DNA of 64,000 nt. It comes from Anaeramoeba flamelloides. Taxonomy: Eukaryota > Metamonada > Anaeramoebidae. Made by a program: the position numbers and the translations under genes. Under the pieces are notes generated by a model. It did no database searches and was not told the origin of the DNA. It worked only from the letters and a program-made list of their open reading frames with translations. Shown here piece after piece: positions 11,365 to 23,020 of this stretch (position 1 is the stretch's first letter; each line of letters begins with the position of its first letter). Where the stretch lies: contig JANTQA010000019.1 in the NCBI GenBank assembly GCA_027625915.1, positions 687,001-751,000 on the forward strand, given 5' to 3'.

Positions 11365-11847
11365 ACTATAATGATCAAAATAATGCGTGCCCAAAGACTA
11401 TAATCAGCGTTTCAAAATATTATCCATGCTTTTTTTCTTCTTATACCAAGACAACATCCAATCAACTGCCCAATATTATACCTAAGTTCAAATCAATTTT
11501 AAAAGTAAATGTCTGGTTATTTTAAGTAAAATTTAAATTATTCATACAAATAGTTGAAAATTTTCAATAATATTCTCAATTTTTATGAATTTTTTTCTTT
11601 TTTTGATTGATAAAAATATTCTTAAAAATTTTCTCTATTTTTTGAGATTATTATTTTAATTTGATCCTTCATTTATAGAATTTTCTTTTTAAATAATAAA
11701 ACTTTAAGAAACCAATACCTTATTTTTTTAGGGTTTATGATCAGTTTCTTTGATCAGTTGATGTATATGTCTTCTATAACAAAAAAACACGCTTTTTATT
11801 TTGAAACACACATTAAATTTTTTGGCACGCTTTATTTTGGCTACAGT
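11365..11847 (+). mobile_element. MITE-like element I, copy 1
   Basis: About 480 bp, with ends ACTATAATGATCAAAATAA and, in complement, ACTGTAGCCAAAATAAAG, both continuing into GCGTGCC. The internal order (CAAGGCAACATCCAA-like block, a block around GATCCTTCATTT, then TTAAGAAACCAATAC and CTTCTATAAC) is repeated in reverse at 45363-45845. Confidence 0.7.
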
Positions 11848-12038
11848 ATTTGATTTTTTGATAAACATTAAAATTGCATCATCAGTGGAGTAGCGATCAA
11901 CTAAATCCCAAAATAACTCTGCATTACATCTAATACAAGATAATCTTTTGAAATTCCTCAGGGAATGTAAGCCTTAAAAATTATCTTTAAATTTTTATTT
12001 TTTTAATATTTTTGTTTTTCGCCAATCTTTCGATTCAA

Positions 12039-15000
12039 ATGGGACCTAAAGGATCAAAACAATCAAAAAAAAAAAACAACGCAAAAAAACAAAAAAATGC
12101 ACAGATCGAAGAGGAATTAGAAATGGAAAAAGAAGAAGTTCGAAATCAAGTCAAAATTTTAGTGTTAGGGACAGGAGAATCAGGGAAATCTACATTTATC
12201 AAGCAGCTCTTAATTTTACACAAAGGAGGCTTCACCCATACAGATCGCGAAACTTATTATAGCACGATCAGAAAGAACACAATTTTTCATATAATTCAAA
12301 TGATCAATGCTTGTAAATCATTTGGTTGGGAACTTGAAAAAAAAAATCTTGTTTGTGTTTTTTAATTTTTTTTTTTTTTTTTTTTTTATATATTTATTAT
12401 TTTTTATTTGAATGAGAATGCTTTTCACACAAAAAAATAAAAGGGCTCTAAAAAAAGTTCAACACATTTCTCCTTCTAAATCAAATGATTTTATAAATAC
12501 TTGTTTTTTTGTTTGCTAACAAAAAGGAATTGGCACGAAAGTATGCAAACATAAAAGTCAATGAAATTACGGATTTAAATGAAAAAGTTGTGAAAGAGTT
12601 AAAACAACTCTGGTCAGACTCAGCTTTAAAAACAGCTTACAAAAATAGACACAAATTCCATCTACCTGATTCTTCAAACTAGTAAATACTATACCGTCTT
12701 CAATTTTTAATTTTTTAAAAATCTGATCAAGTTATTGATTTTTTCTCTTCTTTTATTTTTTTTCTTTTTTTTTTCTTTTTTTTCTTTTTTTTCTGAACTT
12801 AAATTTATTAGTTATCTTGATGATCTTGATCGAATCGGAGAAACAGATTACTCTCCTAATGACAAAGATATTTTGTTGTGTAGAATCCCAACAACTGGAT
12901 TAAATAAAATTTCTTTTAATTTTGGAGAAACGCCATGGAAGTAAATTTTTGTTCTTTTTTTTTTTTAGATTGATTTTTTGTCAAATATTTTTTTTAATTA
13001 TTTGGTTAAATTGTGACTTTTTGAATTCGTTTAGTCTTGTTTTTTGATTTCTTTTCAAATTTCAAATTTTCATAAAAATATCAAATATCCACAAAACCTT
13101 TTGGTTTATGTCATTGAAAAAAAATATCAAATTTCTTTTCAATTGCGGAATAGAATTTAAAATTAAGGACTACGTTCCCACACTTGAGGGGGTTGAGTAA
13201 TTGTGTTATTTCACTTTCGCTTCTCACAAAAAATTTTCATTCTAAAGAAATTGGACAAAAAAAAAAAAAACCATTTTTTGTCATTTTTACCTTTTCACAC
13301 GGACTGTTTTTCTTTGTTTTTCAATGAAAAGGAAAAATAACCGTTTTGGAAAAAAAGTGAAACACGTTTTTTAATTGGGAACCTTACTGAAAATTAAAAG
13401 TAAAATCAATAAAAAGAAGAAACAAATTAACTTCAAATAATAATCCATTATATTATTTTCAATCAAACCATCAAATACAATTTAAATCTACTTGATTTAT
13501 CGAAATTGTTGCTGTGGTTTTGGAGATCGCAAAAATAGTCAATTTTTTGAACAAATTTTTAATAATTGATCAACCAAAGAAAAACCCATACTAAAAGATA
13601 GTATTATAAAAACTGTTATTGAGGTGAATACTCCATTTTGTCTTAATTTATTTATTTATTCTTTTTTTAATTAATCTTACTTTGAATTTTCGGTAATGTT
13701 CCCAATTAAAAACCGTGTTTCACTTTTTTTCCACAACGGTAACAAAAAAAAAAACAATTGCTAAAAAATGGCTTTTGGGGATTTTCAAGTGCATTTCAAA
13801 TTTGAGAACATTTCAAACTTGTAAAAGCAAATTTAAAAAATATGTAGTACAGCCTAAGAAAATAGTGTGAGTTAGGAAAGTTGAAATGGAAATTCTAAAA
13901 TATTAAAATCAAAATTTTGGCTGATCACACAAGGTAAAAATTGTCAAAATTGTTAAAATTGTGAAAATTTCACATTTTTTCTAAAAGAATATCTCCTTGG
14001 ACAAATATTAATTGGATTATATAACTCTTTCAAGGGTGATTTTATACATTATTTCACTGTTTTCACCGAAAAACGTAGTCCTTAAAGAACAATTTTTCAC
14101 CAAGCCTTCAAACATATCTCATTTGAGATTAGGCAAACATCAGAAACTGAAAATGCAGATCTTGTGCAAAGCACATGCTTGATCACTCAACTTGATACCT
14201 AATTAAAAGGTTTATAAGTTCTCATCTAGGTATTTACTCTTTGAAGAGGTGGTGAGCACATTAGGTTTTTTTTTGGTTTGAAAAAATTAAAGAATATAAT
14301 TTTTCCATTTCAGTGATAATTTGAATTATTGTTATTTTTATTCGATCTTATAAAAAAAAAAAGAAGCCCTCACTTTTTTAAAATAGCTGTAACAGTGCTT
14401 ATTTTATTTTTGTTCTTCTTGTAGAAAAATCAGATTTATTCGATAGTTTTTGCTCTTGATTTGGATTTCTTTTAAAAAAGTCTAAATTTTCAATTTTTCC
14501 CATTTTCAAGATTCTGTGATTTGTCTGCCTTTTTTGAAAAATTGTTTTATAAACAAACAACCAAGTACTTTTTATTTTTTATTATCTCTGATAATATCCA
14601 AAACTTCTTCGAAAAAAATAGATGATCTTTTTCTAATAATTTCTTGGTTTGTTTACAGATAGATATTTTATTTTATTTTATTATATGCACCAAGTTGAAA
14701 AACCTTGATAATAAGTTTCTGAAAATTACTCAAAAAATTACAATAACAAAATTTTATTTTAATTTAAAAATATTTTCATGAATTTTAAAAAATTTAATAG
14801 TGTTATTGATGTTGGTGGTCAGCGTTCGGAAAGAAGAAAATGGATTCATCAATTTGACGATGTTACCTTAATAATTTATGTAAATAATAATAATTTTTTT
14901 TTTTTTTCATTTTTTTTTTCATTTTTTTATTCTCATTACTGCTTATATTAGACTGATTTGATACTTGGTTTACATTTTTTTTCCCCTTTTTATGGGGCTA

Positions 15001-17166
15001 GTTAAAATAAAAAGTGTTTTATTTATTTTTTTTTTGATTTCTGCATTTACACAAGAGTTAAAATTGATAGATTTAGAATATTTAAGAAATACCATAACCA
15101 AATAGTAGAAGTTGCTCGATAATTTATATAATTATCTGTAAAATAGGAGGATATTTTTGGATTTCTATTTTACTAGCATTTGCCTTATAAAAGGGAAAAA
15201 AAATTCACTTCATTTTCATTTTCATTTTCCTTTTTCAAATAGAGATGTAACAAATTAGAACCTATTTCTTTGAAAACTCTATTTATAAAAGAAAAAGAAG
15301 GAAATTTTTTTTTTCCTATTTATTAGGCAAATACCATTATTGCTAATTTTGAGAGGTGGATCAATAAAAATAAAAAAAACCTAACAAAGCTTTTCCAGAA
15401 TTCAAAAGAATTGAGTAAAATCAAAGATTTTACTCAATTCGTTTAAATCAAAAAAAAACTAACGGTAAACAGGTGGTGATTTTAGAAATAATAAGAAAAT
15501 TTCAAAAATTTTCGGTTGTTTTTCTGAAATTAAAAAAAAACGCCGTTAGGTTTTCTTGAGTTTTTTGTTTATTTGTAAAATCGATAGATTTTCGTTAGGT
15601 TTTTTTTACTTTTTGAAATAAACCGAAAATTTATTAAAATTTTCTGTTTATTTCAAAAAGTCAAAAAAACCTAGAACACTTCACAGATAAAACAGAAAAC
15701 CTCAAGAAAACCGCCGTTAGCTTTTCCAGAATTCAAAAGAATTGAGAAAAATCCGAGATTTTACTCTATTCTTTTAAATTCTGGTAAAGCTAGGCACTCT
15801 ACGGCACTCTACGGCACTTGACGGCACTATCTTAAACCCTAAATTTATTTAGAGTTTTTTATACGAGCGATAATTTAGGCAAAATTATAACTAATAGGAT
15901 CTCTTTTCTTTAAAAAATGAAAAGAAAAAAATTTTATTTTTAAACACAGAAAAGAACATTAAGAAAAGCAAAAAAGAAATTTAAAAAAAAAAAAATTTAA
16001 TATTTTAGTTTTGTTTTATACATTTGAATGTTGAATGGATTGTGGGTTGTTTCCTTTTCTGTTAATTATGTCAAAAATTTCTAAATCACTACAATCACAC
16101 CAACAGTTTGTGCAATTTGTACTTGGCAAAAATTGATCCCATTACAAGTCAATTACATCTAAGAAGAAGTTAATCCCATTACATGAAATTATTGCCATAC
16201 TCGCCAGAAGTTAATCCCATTACAAGTCAATTACATATAAGAAGAATTTAAATTGTCACCACCATTTCTCTTCTTAAATACTTTTCCCACCAAATTAGAA
16301 CTAGACCGTTGATTATTTTTCATCTTCTCTACTTTTGAATTCAAAAAACTTATTTTTTAGAGAGAAAAAAAAGTGAAATCTCAAAAAAATTAAATGGAAA
16401 AATAATCAAAAAAGTTTTTTTTTTTTTTTTTTTTAAATAGATTTATTTTGTTCATATACATTTGAATTTTTATTTTATTTCCATCGTTCTTTTTTATTCT
16501 CATTACCCCCATTCTGATTACTTACATTACTCAGATTATTCACATTATTTTTATGATTTTAATTATTCTAATTATTCTCATAACGAAATCTTAGGTAGTT
16601 GCTATTAATGAATTCAACCAAAAATTATTTGAAGACGAAGAAGTAAATAGATTACTAGAAAGCTTAGTCTTATTTGAAAAAACCTCAAACGACAAATATT
16701 TTAAAGAAAAAAATTGTGTGATCTTTTTTAACAAAATCGATCTTTTTGAAGATAAAATTAAGTCAGAAGACTTAAGTCAATGCTTTCCAGATTATGAAGG
16801 TGGAAATGATCCTGACGAAGCAAAAAAATTTATTAAACTTAAATTTTTAGAAGCTGGTGAAAATGAATCTAGAAATATTTTTTGTCATTATACATGTGCT
16901 ACAGATACAAGAAATGTATGTTATGAGTTCCTTTTCTTTTTTCTTTTGATTATTATTTTGTTTTGAAGTGATTTCACTCTTTGAAATCATTTTTTCTAAT
17001 TTAATTTTTGTGAATCAAATAATTTGATTTTTTTTGAAAATTAATGATTTTTTAAAAATATTATTATATCTTTTTATTTCAAAACTTGTAATAGATTGAA
17101 AATGTTTTTGATGCGGTTAATGTAAGTATCATTGAAAATACATTAAAAACAGGTGGCTATATGTAA
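12039..17166 (+). CDS. Heterotrimeric G-protein alpha subunit (six exons)
   Basis: Exons inferred by hand: 12039-12350, 12527-12681, 12812-12940, 14801-14879, 16595-16915 and 17095-17166. All junctions are GT-AG and keep phase, giving 355 residues, the normal size. The ATG is the first codon giving a family-like N-terminus. Motifs are all present: P-loop GTGESGKST at 44-52, switch I CRIPTTG with Arg180 and Thr183, switch [14 protein letters not shown] with catalytic Gln206, NKID, and TCAT in exon 5. Exons 2 and 3 join to YYLDDLDRI, a G-alpha signature. Known role: the receptor-coupled GTP switch at the plasma membrane, inactivated by RGS proteins. Introns 1, 2 and 5 are short; introns 3 and 4 (about 1.9 and 1.7 kb) each carry an inserted repeat element. 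Pro3 in the MGPKGS start is unusual for N-myristoylation, and the C-terminus (GGYM) lacks the Cys targeted by pertussis toxin. Confidence 0.95.
13167..14081. mobile_element. TTAA-flanked MITE C in G-alpha intron 3, split by element E
   Basis: The ends are GGACTACGTT and its exact complement AACGTAGTCC, and TTAA sits on both sides (13163-13166 and 14082-14085). That pattern fits a piggyBac-type target, although TTAA could simply be part of the inverted repeat. About 515 bp remain once the nested element at 13341-13739 is subtracted. A matching end occurs at 41573. No transposase is present. Confidence 0.7.
13341..13739. mobile_element. Harbinger-like MITE E nested in element C
   Basis: 399 bp with long inverted ends (CCGTTTTGG / CCACAACGG, then a shared AAGTGAAACACG-type stretch) and a TAA duplication at 13338-13340 and 13740-13742. 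Its subterminal TTAATTGGGAAC block resembles that of the D elements at 33575 and 56749, so it is probably a cousin of that family. It inserted after C did. Confidence 0.75.
15387..15834. mobile_element. Foldback element B, copy 2, in G-alpha intron 4
   Basis: Two CCAGAATTCAAAAGAATTG hairpins flank the large palindrome, and the copy ends in a clean 10-bp tandem array (GGCACTCTAC, GGCACTCTAC, GGCACTTGAC). It is one of the most complete copies in the window and shows the module order: hairpin, palindrome, hairpin, 10-mer tail. Confidence 0.75.
16132..16248. repeat. Short direct repeats in G-alpha intron 4
   Basis: AATCCCATTACA occurs at about 16136, 16172 and 16213. The first and last copies are followed by the same AGTCAATTACAT and AAGAAGAA blocks. 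This looks like a local partial duplication with a spacing near 77 bp. No function is suggested. Confidence 0.6.
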
Positions 17167-17799
17167 GCAAATTATCATTATTTTTATTTAACTAATTTTT
17201 ATAATGTTAAAAAGAACTTAATAAGTTTGAAAAAAGCTGTTTTTTTTTTTTTTTTATGATTTTATTTTTTAAACTTTTTTTATAATTTTTTTTTTATTTT
17301 TCCTTTAATTCTGATTTTCTTTCATTGATTTTTTTTTTTTTTTTTTTAATAAACATATTTTTTATCTTTTTAAATGCTTTTTTTTTCGCCATCTTTTGAA
17401 ATAAATTAGTTTAAAATTTTTATTGAACGTTTTTTTGATATTAACTAATGTTTATAACTTAGAATATATACTAAAATATATTTACCTTATATTATAGTAT
17501 ATTATTAATAATTGAATTGCAATTACACAAAGACAAAGATTATTAAAACAATAATAAAAAAAATTTGTAGGGATATCCCGAAATAAAAAAAAAAAAACAT
17601 TAAATACAGTAGAAAGTTTAAGTCACAAATATTTTTTTATTTTAAAAACAATTTTTTGATCTTTTAAATTTTTAGATTTGTTTTTTTTTTTAAGATTGCT
17701 TGTAATCATATTTAATATCGAACTAATTATTCAGAAGTTGTGATTAACTTTTTAATAACACAATATAAAATTAACTGTCTTGTATTAGTTTTCATCACC

Positions 17800-18060
17800 A
17801 AATCCAAATTAATTTTTCATTTTTTATTTTTGTTTTAAATAACTCTACCAAAACCTTCATCAATCACTGAAAAAAAAAATTATAATTGAATTTAAACAGG
17901 TTATGTAATTCAAAACGTGTAATATTTAAATAAAAAGACTCAAATAAAATTAATTGATGGTATTTAACCATTTGATCGATAAATAAATAACAGATTTTAA
18001 ACAAATTTATCAATGCATTTTTTTGTTTTGCCCAACTCCAAAATTTTTGAATAATAGTAT
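17800..18060 (-). repeat. Degenerate copy of element K
   Basis: It retains the order of K landmarks in reverse orientation: TCATCAATCACTGA, then TTGATGGTAT..AACCATTTGATCGAT, then CCAACTCCAAAATTTTTG. It is more diverged than the other copies and its ends are unclear. Confidence 0.4.
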
Positions 18061-19109
18061 TAATTTATTTGATTTTATTTTTCTTTATTTTTTTGTTTTG
18101 TGGCGATTATAAACTGTAAATAATTGTTAAAATTCCAATTAGTTAGTGAATGGTTCTAATTTGATATTTCTTTTAGAATTTAATTAATATTATTTTTTTT
18201 TATCAAAAATTGAATTTTGGAGTGTTAAAAATTTTTAATTCGAGTTTAGAAAAACAATTGATACTGATATTATTATAATAACTTTTTTAAAATTCTATAA
18301 AACGAAAAATAAATTGTTGAATAAATTATTTTTCAACATAATTCAAAAATATTGAATTTTTCAAAAAAAGAGTACTTTTTTTTTTTATTTTTTGTAATTT
18401 TTTCTTAATAAAATCATTTATTTATTTTTCAAAAACTTGCACAATGAAACCACTCCTGATGAATTTTGATTTGATATTAAAATATACACTTTTCAATAAT
18501 ATAACTTATGCTTTTTTTTACGAATTGCGATTTTTTTTTCTGCTAATCTAAATATGGAAAATGATTTGAAAAAGTTCATGATTTTTATATTCATCAAATT
18601 ATTTATTCGAGAATAATGATTTGTTTTTAAAATTTAATATAATTCAATTTTTATTTTGACAAATGAAATTCTAACTTTTAAAATTTTTTTCCGAAACGAT
18701 CAAAAAGAATCGATCACCAAACTGTAATATGGATAGTTGAGTGGATACCCTGATCAAAAAATTCAATTTTAAATAAAAAATATTGTTAAAATAAAGATTA
18801 CAATGATTTTGAAGTTCATTTATGGTGTTAAAGTTGATATATTTGAATATATTACGACACTAAATAGAAATTATAATGTTCCTTAAATAATTGAAAGGAT
18901 TTATTTCGAAATGGATTGTTTTATAATAATTTAAAAATATCATTACTTTTTGAATTACAATTCCAATTTTTTTAAGAAAATTTAAAAATATGGAATATTT
19001 TGTAGTTACAATGGATATAGAAAATATTTTGATTCCATATACCACTCATTAATATATCAATCTATGAAAAAATTTATAAAAAATGAATTAATCAAAAATC
19101 CACCTCTTA

Positions 19110-19800
19110 AAATATTTTGTAAAAGAATGAATTGTGGTTTATCAAGTAGAACACTTAACCCATATTCTCTTGGTATTTTTATCTCCTTATCTACTTGAAA
19201 AATTAAAATTTTTGGCTGTTCAATTTCATATGTATGCAGATAATCTTATTCCTAGTTTTAAGTAGCCTTTAATAACCCCAAAGATTAATTTAGATAGTAT
19301 TTTTAAAATAATATAAAGATTTGGGATGAGATCAGATAATAAAAAAAACTTATTACAAAAAAGAATTAAAAGATTTTTTATCTTGGAATTTGGTTAGAAA
19401 AAAAAACACACTTCTTGAATATATGTTACAAAAAAGTAGAAAAGTCTTGAAAACACTTTATCAATTATTTCAACAAAATAAACACAATAATGCAGTAAAA
19501 ATAGCTTTTTTAAAAAGCTTTCGTTTTAGTCAACTTTATTATAATCTCGAAATATTTGATTTAACACAAAGTGATTTTGAAAGAATTGACAGATTTATCA
19601 AGAAACCGGTTACCCTTTTTTTACTAATTAGTATTCACCCACCATGATTAATTTATAAAAATGAAGCCAAAATTAATCTCGCTAGATTAAAAATATACCG
19701 AAGACAATATAATTAATTGAAAAATTAGATTTCTTAAATTTGAGAAATTAAAAATGTTTCTAAAATTCAGAATACTTGGCTATGGAAATAGTAATTGGTA
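19110..19800 (+). pseudogene. Decayed non-LTR (LINE) reverse transcriptase remnant
   Basis: In one frame, LSPYLLEKL is followed by FHMYADNLIPSF, which matches the end of RT motif B and the YADD catalytic motif (here YADN). Further on, KIAFLKSFRFSQLYYNLEIF (about 19498-19557) looks like the conserved region after the palm in LINE RTs, and LIYKNEAKINLARL follows near 19640. Stops and frame changes separate the pieces, so it is a dead copy. A related fragment on the minus strand at 29740-31290 shares the IYKxEAKI block. Confidence 0.65.
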
Positions 19801-20607
19801 TATTGAGGAATTAAAATTATTCTATTTGGAATAAAAGGTTTTTTTTTCAATTGACTAAATTGGAAAATTCAATAATATCGATAAAGTATAAAATACTAAA
19901 ATTACAATTTCAAAAATTAGTATTTATACTTTCTGGAATTTAAAGGAATGAACCAAAATGTTATCACTGATCTCTATTCTTGTAAATTCCAAAAAAAAAA
20001 AAAAAATAATTAAACTTGAAAACTTCTTACTAATGAAAAAATTCCGAAATTTTAATAATGGCTAATATAGAGACTATTATGAAACGAGCAAAAATAAATA
20101 TATAAATTATGATTGATGAAAAGAAAACTTAAATATTTATAACATTGATTAGTAGATCCTTTTTTTTATAATCATATCTTAGAGTGTTGTATAATCCCTT
20201 TGATATCTCGAGGGTTTTTTCGAAAGGAAAATTTTTATAATAAGATTACAGTATTTTCATTTTATTTCTTCACAAAAAAAATAATTTTTTACTAAAAAAA
20301 AAAATAAATTGATTTTTTAAAATATTGAATAACAGAGTATTTTTCGACTTTTAGCTGTTCTCCATTTTTTTGTGAATTTTTGTTACCAGCCAACAAATAA
20401 TTTGTGAAAATCTTGTGAATTCAAGAGTAAAAAATAAAATTTTAAATTACTACAGAAACTTACTATTAAATCCATATATGTACTCAAGAAAATAGTTTCA
20501 CAAAAATTCACAACTTAATTTCTGTTTGAAGAATTATGAGAAAAATGTTCACTTTTTTGTAATTCGTCTTTGAAAAAGAGATCTCAAAATATATAACCAT
20601 GGTAATT

Positions 20608-21190
20608 CATCCAAAAATCAACAATCAAAAAAGAGGACATTTTTAGAAAAAAAACACTAAAAATAGACACTCAATTTCCAATTAGAAGGATTATGAATTA
20701 CAATTTTGAAAACAACTGTGTGTTTATTTTGAAGTGTCGCTCTTCGGTGCTTTTTAAGATCTCTGTAATTTTTTTTTCTTTTTTTTCGATTTTTCAAATA
20801 AGTTATTTTTATCGTAAGAATATTAACAAATTCTGTACTTTGTCAAATATATAAGGGTTACAAAATAACCACAAATCAGATTAAATCGAATTAAATTGAT
20901 TGCGAAATTCAAGAAAGTACTATCTTTTAAATTTAAGAAATTTAACCATTTGGAAATATTGAATGAGAAAAGATGATTTTTTTTTTTAAATTTTGATTTT
21001 TTGAAATTGATAACTCTTTTGGACTTATTTTTATTTGTTAATTTTTTTGTCAAAGATGATCCAATGAAATTTTTTTTTTTTGTTATTTGAATTTAACAAT
21101 CAAAAGAAGGACAATTTCACAATACCTTTTTTTTTTGGTCTAAGGTTACCTCTTCGGTATGAAGAAAATCTACGGTAAATGACTAGAGAC
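20608..21190 (+). repeat. Repeat family F, copy 1
   Basis: It matches the reverse complement of 60655-61234 over its whole length. Shared blocks include CAATTTCCAATTAGAA, TTACAAAATAACCAC and GACAATTTCACAATACC. No clear terminal inverted repeat was found. Open frames in it are not shared between copies. Confidence 0.65.
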
Positions 21191-22336
21191 GTAAAATAAA
21201 ATTTTATTGAAATAATATTTTTTCTTACTTGAAAAAAACATCATCAAGTTAAATTTTTATACCTTTCGTCGGTTTTTGAAATCAGGAAAAGGAATTCTTT
21301 CAACTCAAAAACAATAGAGAAAATATCTTATTGAACATTTTTTTTTTTTTTAAAGCTCATCTTTCAAATCAAAAATAAAATTAAGGGGTTTAGTATATTA
21401 TATAAATTTTGAGTGTCATTATTTATAGGCTAAACTGAATTTTTTAAATCATTTCTTTCACCAAATATAATATATATTTTAATAAATATTTGAGTATCAA
21501 AATATACTATTATAATATCAGCCAAATTTCAAAATTAGGGGCAAACTTTTTGATTATTATTTTTTACTTTTTTCATTTGTATTTCAAAAAATAAAATAAT
21601 TACACTATATTTTTATTAATCAATATATATATTGATTATTATCTCTAAACACTTTAGTAAAATTCATTATTATTCAAAAAAAAAAAAAAAGATTTTTTTA
21701 TGATGAAAGAACTTCCCAGATTTTTGAAATTTAGCTTATTTAGACACCAATTAAAAAAATTGAATTCAAAAAAATGAAAAAAATTATTCAAGAAACAATA
21801 AATAAAAATTATTTATTTATTGATCTTATCTGTAGAATTTGACACAATTACTTCTTTTTTCCTTGGTTTAATTTTTTTTTAATTCTTCAAGAAAAAACAA
21901 TTTATTTGGAAATTTTTTGAGAAACGAATTACTTTCTATAGCTAAAGAATTTCCAAAATGAATTTAAACCCCCTATTGTTATTTAAGTTATCTCATTTTA
22001 ATTTTGATTTCGAAAATAGTATACTTTTTAGAAATTTTTCTTCAGAAAACAGATTTATTGGACGAATTTTTTTGATTTTTATAATTATTAGCTTTTGATT
22101 AAAATGAAAACTCAAAATAATTCGATATTCTTATTTTAATTTTTATCTAAAATTTTTCTTTTATTTTGTGTTGAAGTTTTTTACTTGTTTTATTTTTTGA
22201 GAATTCACCCCTTTTTCTTTAATCTTGGGAATAATACCCTTTACCCTGGCTTTGTTTGTTGGATAAAAATATAAGAAAAAAGAATTTTGAAGACAAATTT
22301 GTTAAAAAATACTTTGAAAAATAATAAAAAATAATA

Positions 22337-22450
22337 ATGGGGCAAGAAATCCAAGATTATAAATTGTTTGGATTCAATACAAATTACGAAGAAATTGAAA
22401 AAAGAATCTTCAAAAATAGACTTTGTTCGAAATTTTTATTTTTTTCTTGA
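22337..22450 (+). CDS. Possible truncated exon or gene fragment of 38 codons
   Basis: An ATG frame whose translation begins MGQEIQDYKLFGFNTNYEEI and continues in a mixed, non-repetitive composition unlike the surroundings. It ends exactly where repeat A copy 2 begins (22447), so it may be a gene fragment cut by that insertion, or an exon spliced onward. I do not recognise the sequence and found no partner exon; it may be chance. Confidence 0.25.
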   Translation: MGQEIQDYKLFGFNTNYEEIEKRIFKNRLCSKFLFFS

Positions 22451-22760
22451 TTTCAACAAATATATTTGTAAAGGTGATCTTTTTTTATTTGGTCTTCTTA
22501 TAGAAAAGATCTATTTCAAATACCTACTTTCTCGAGTCCATTTTTCTGGTTTATTCTAGGATTAATTTCAAACATTTACAGAAACACATTTCGAGATCCA
22601 AAACCTAATTTAATAAAATCTAAAATTTAATCAAAAAAAATCTTCAAAAAATTATAGATTCAACTCTGATTTACTTTGTTTTCTTTTTCTTTTCACGAAT
22701 AGAGCAGCGAATGGCATTTTGGTTTCAAAGTTCCAATATCTGGTGGAACTAAAAAATATT
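22447..22760 (+). repeat. Dispersed repeat family A, copy 2
   Basis: It begins with TTGATTTCAACAA and ends near TCTGGTGGAAC. The middle shares AAACACATTTCGAGATCCAA with copy 4 (46568-46785) and AGATTCAACTCTGA with copies 1 and 3. It lies 260 bp upstream of the Rab-like start codon, so it may form part of that promoter region. Confidence 0.65.
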
Positions 22761-23020
22761 TACAGATGGGTTTTTGCAATTAAAAATTTCCAAAATTGTA
22801 AAATGTACCTACTTCATTAAAGAGGAAAAAAATGTCTATTTAAAGAGACAATTATATCATTCAAATAAAGATTGGTAAAATTATTACTGAACATACTTTA
22901 GGTTACTGTCTCAAGTTTAGTGTCGTTGTTTTTCAAATCGTCATCTTCTCCCGAAAATTGTCAATATCTTTTTGTCATTTTATTATATTTGTTAATTGTA
23001 AATCTCTTCTTATTTGTTCC

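Larger units (their letters stand above)
8284..12038. other. Repeat-filled intergenic region upstream of S28 and G-alpha genes
   Basis: This divergent intergenic region must hold the promoters of the S28 gene (to its left) and the G-alpha gene (to its right). It carries several small repeats, listed separately: an F fragment (8755-8848), J1 (9406-9555), B1 (9764-10090), K1 (10365-10882) and I1 (11365-11847). No exon with coding character was seen. No TATA-like or initiator element can be singled out in such AT-rich DNA. Confidence 0.6.
17167..23020. other. Intergenic region with LINE remnant and repeats
   Basis: Nearly 6 kb between the G-alpha and Rab-like genes. It holds a degenerate K copy (17800-18060), a decayed LINE (about 19110-19800), a small hairpin related to element B (19925-20000), a full F copy (20608-21190), a short open frame at 22337 and an A copy (22447-22760). 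The last 250 bp before 23021 must contain the Rab-like promoter. No other exon was recognised. Confidence 0.55.
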
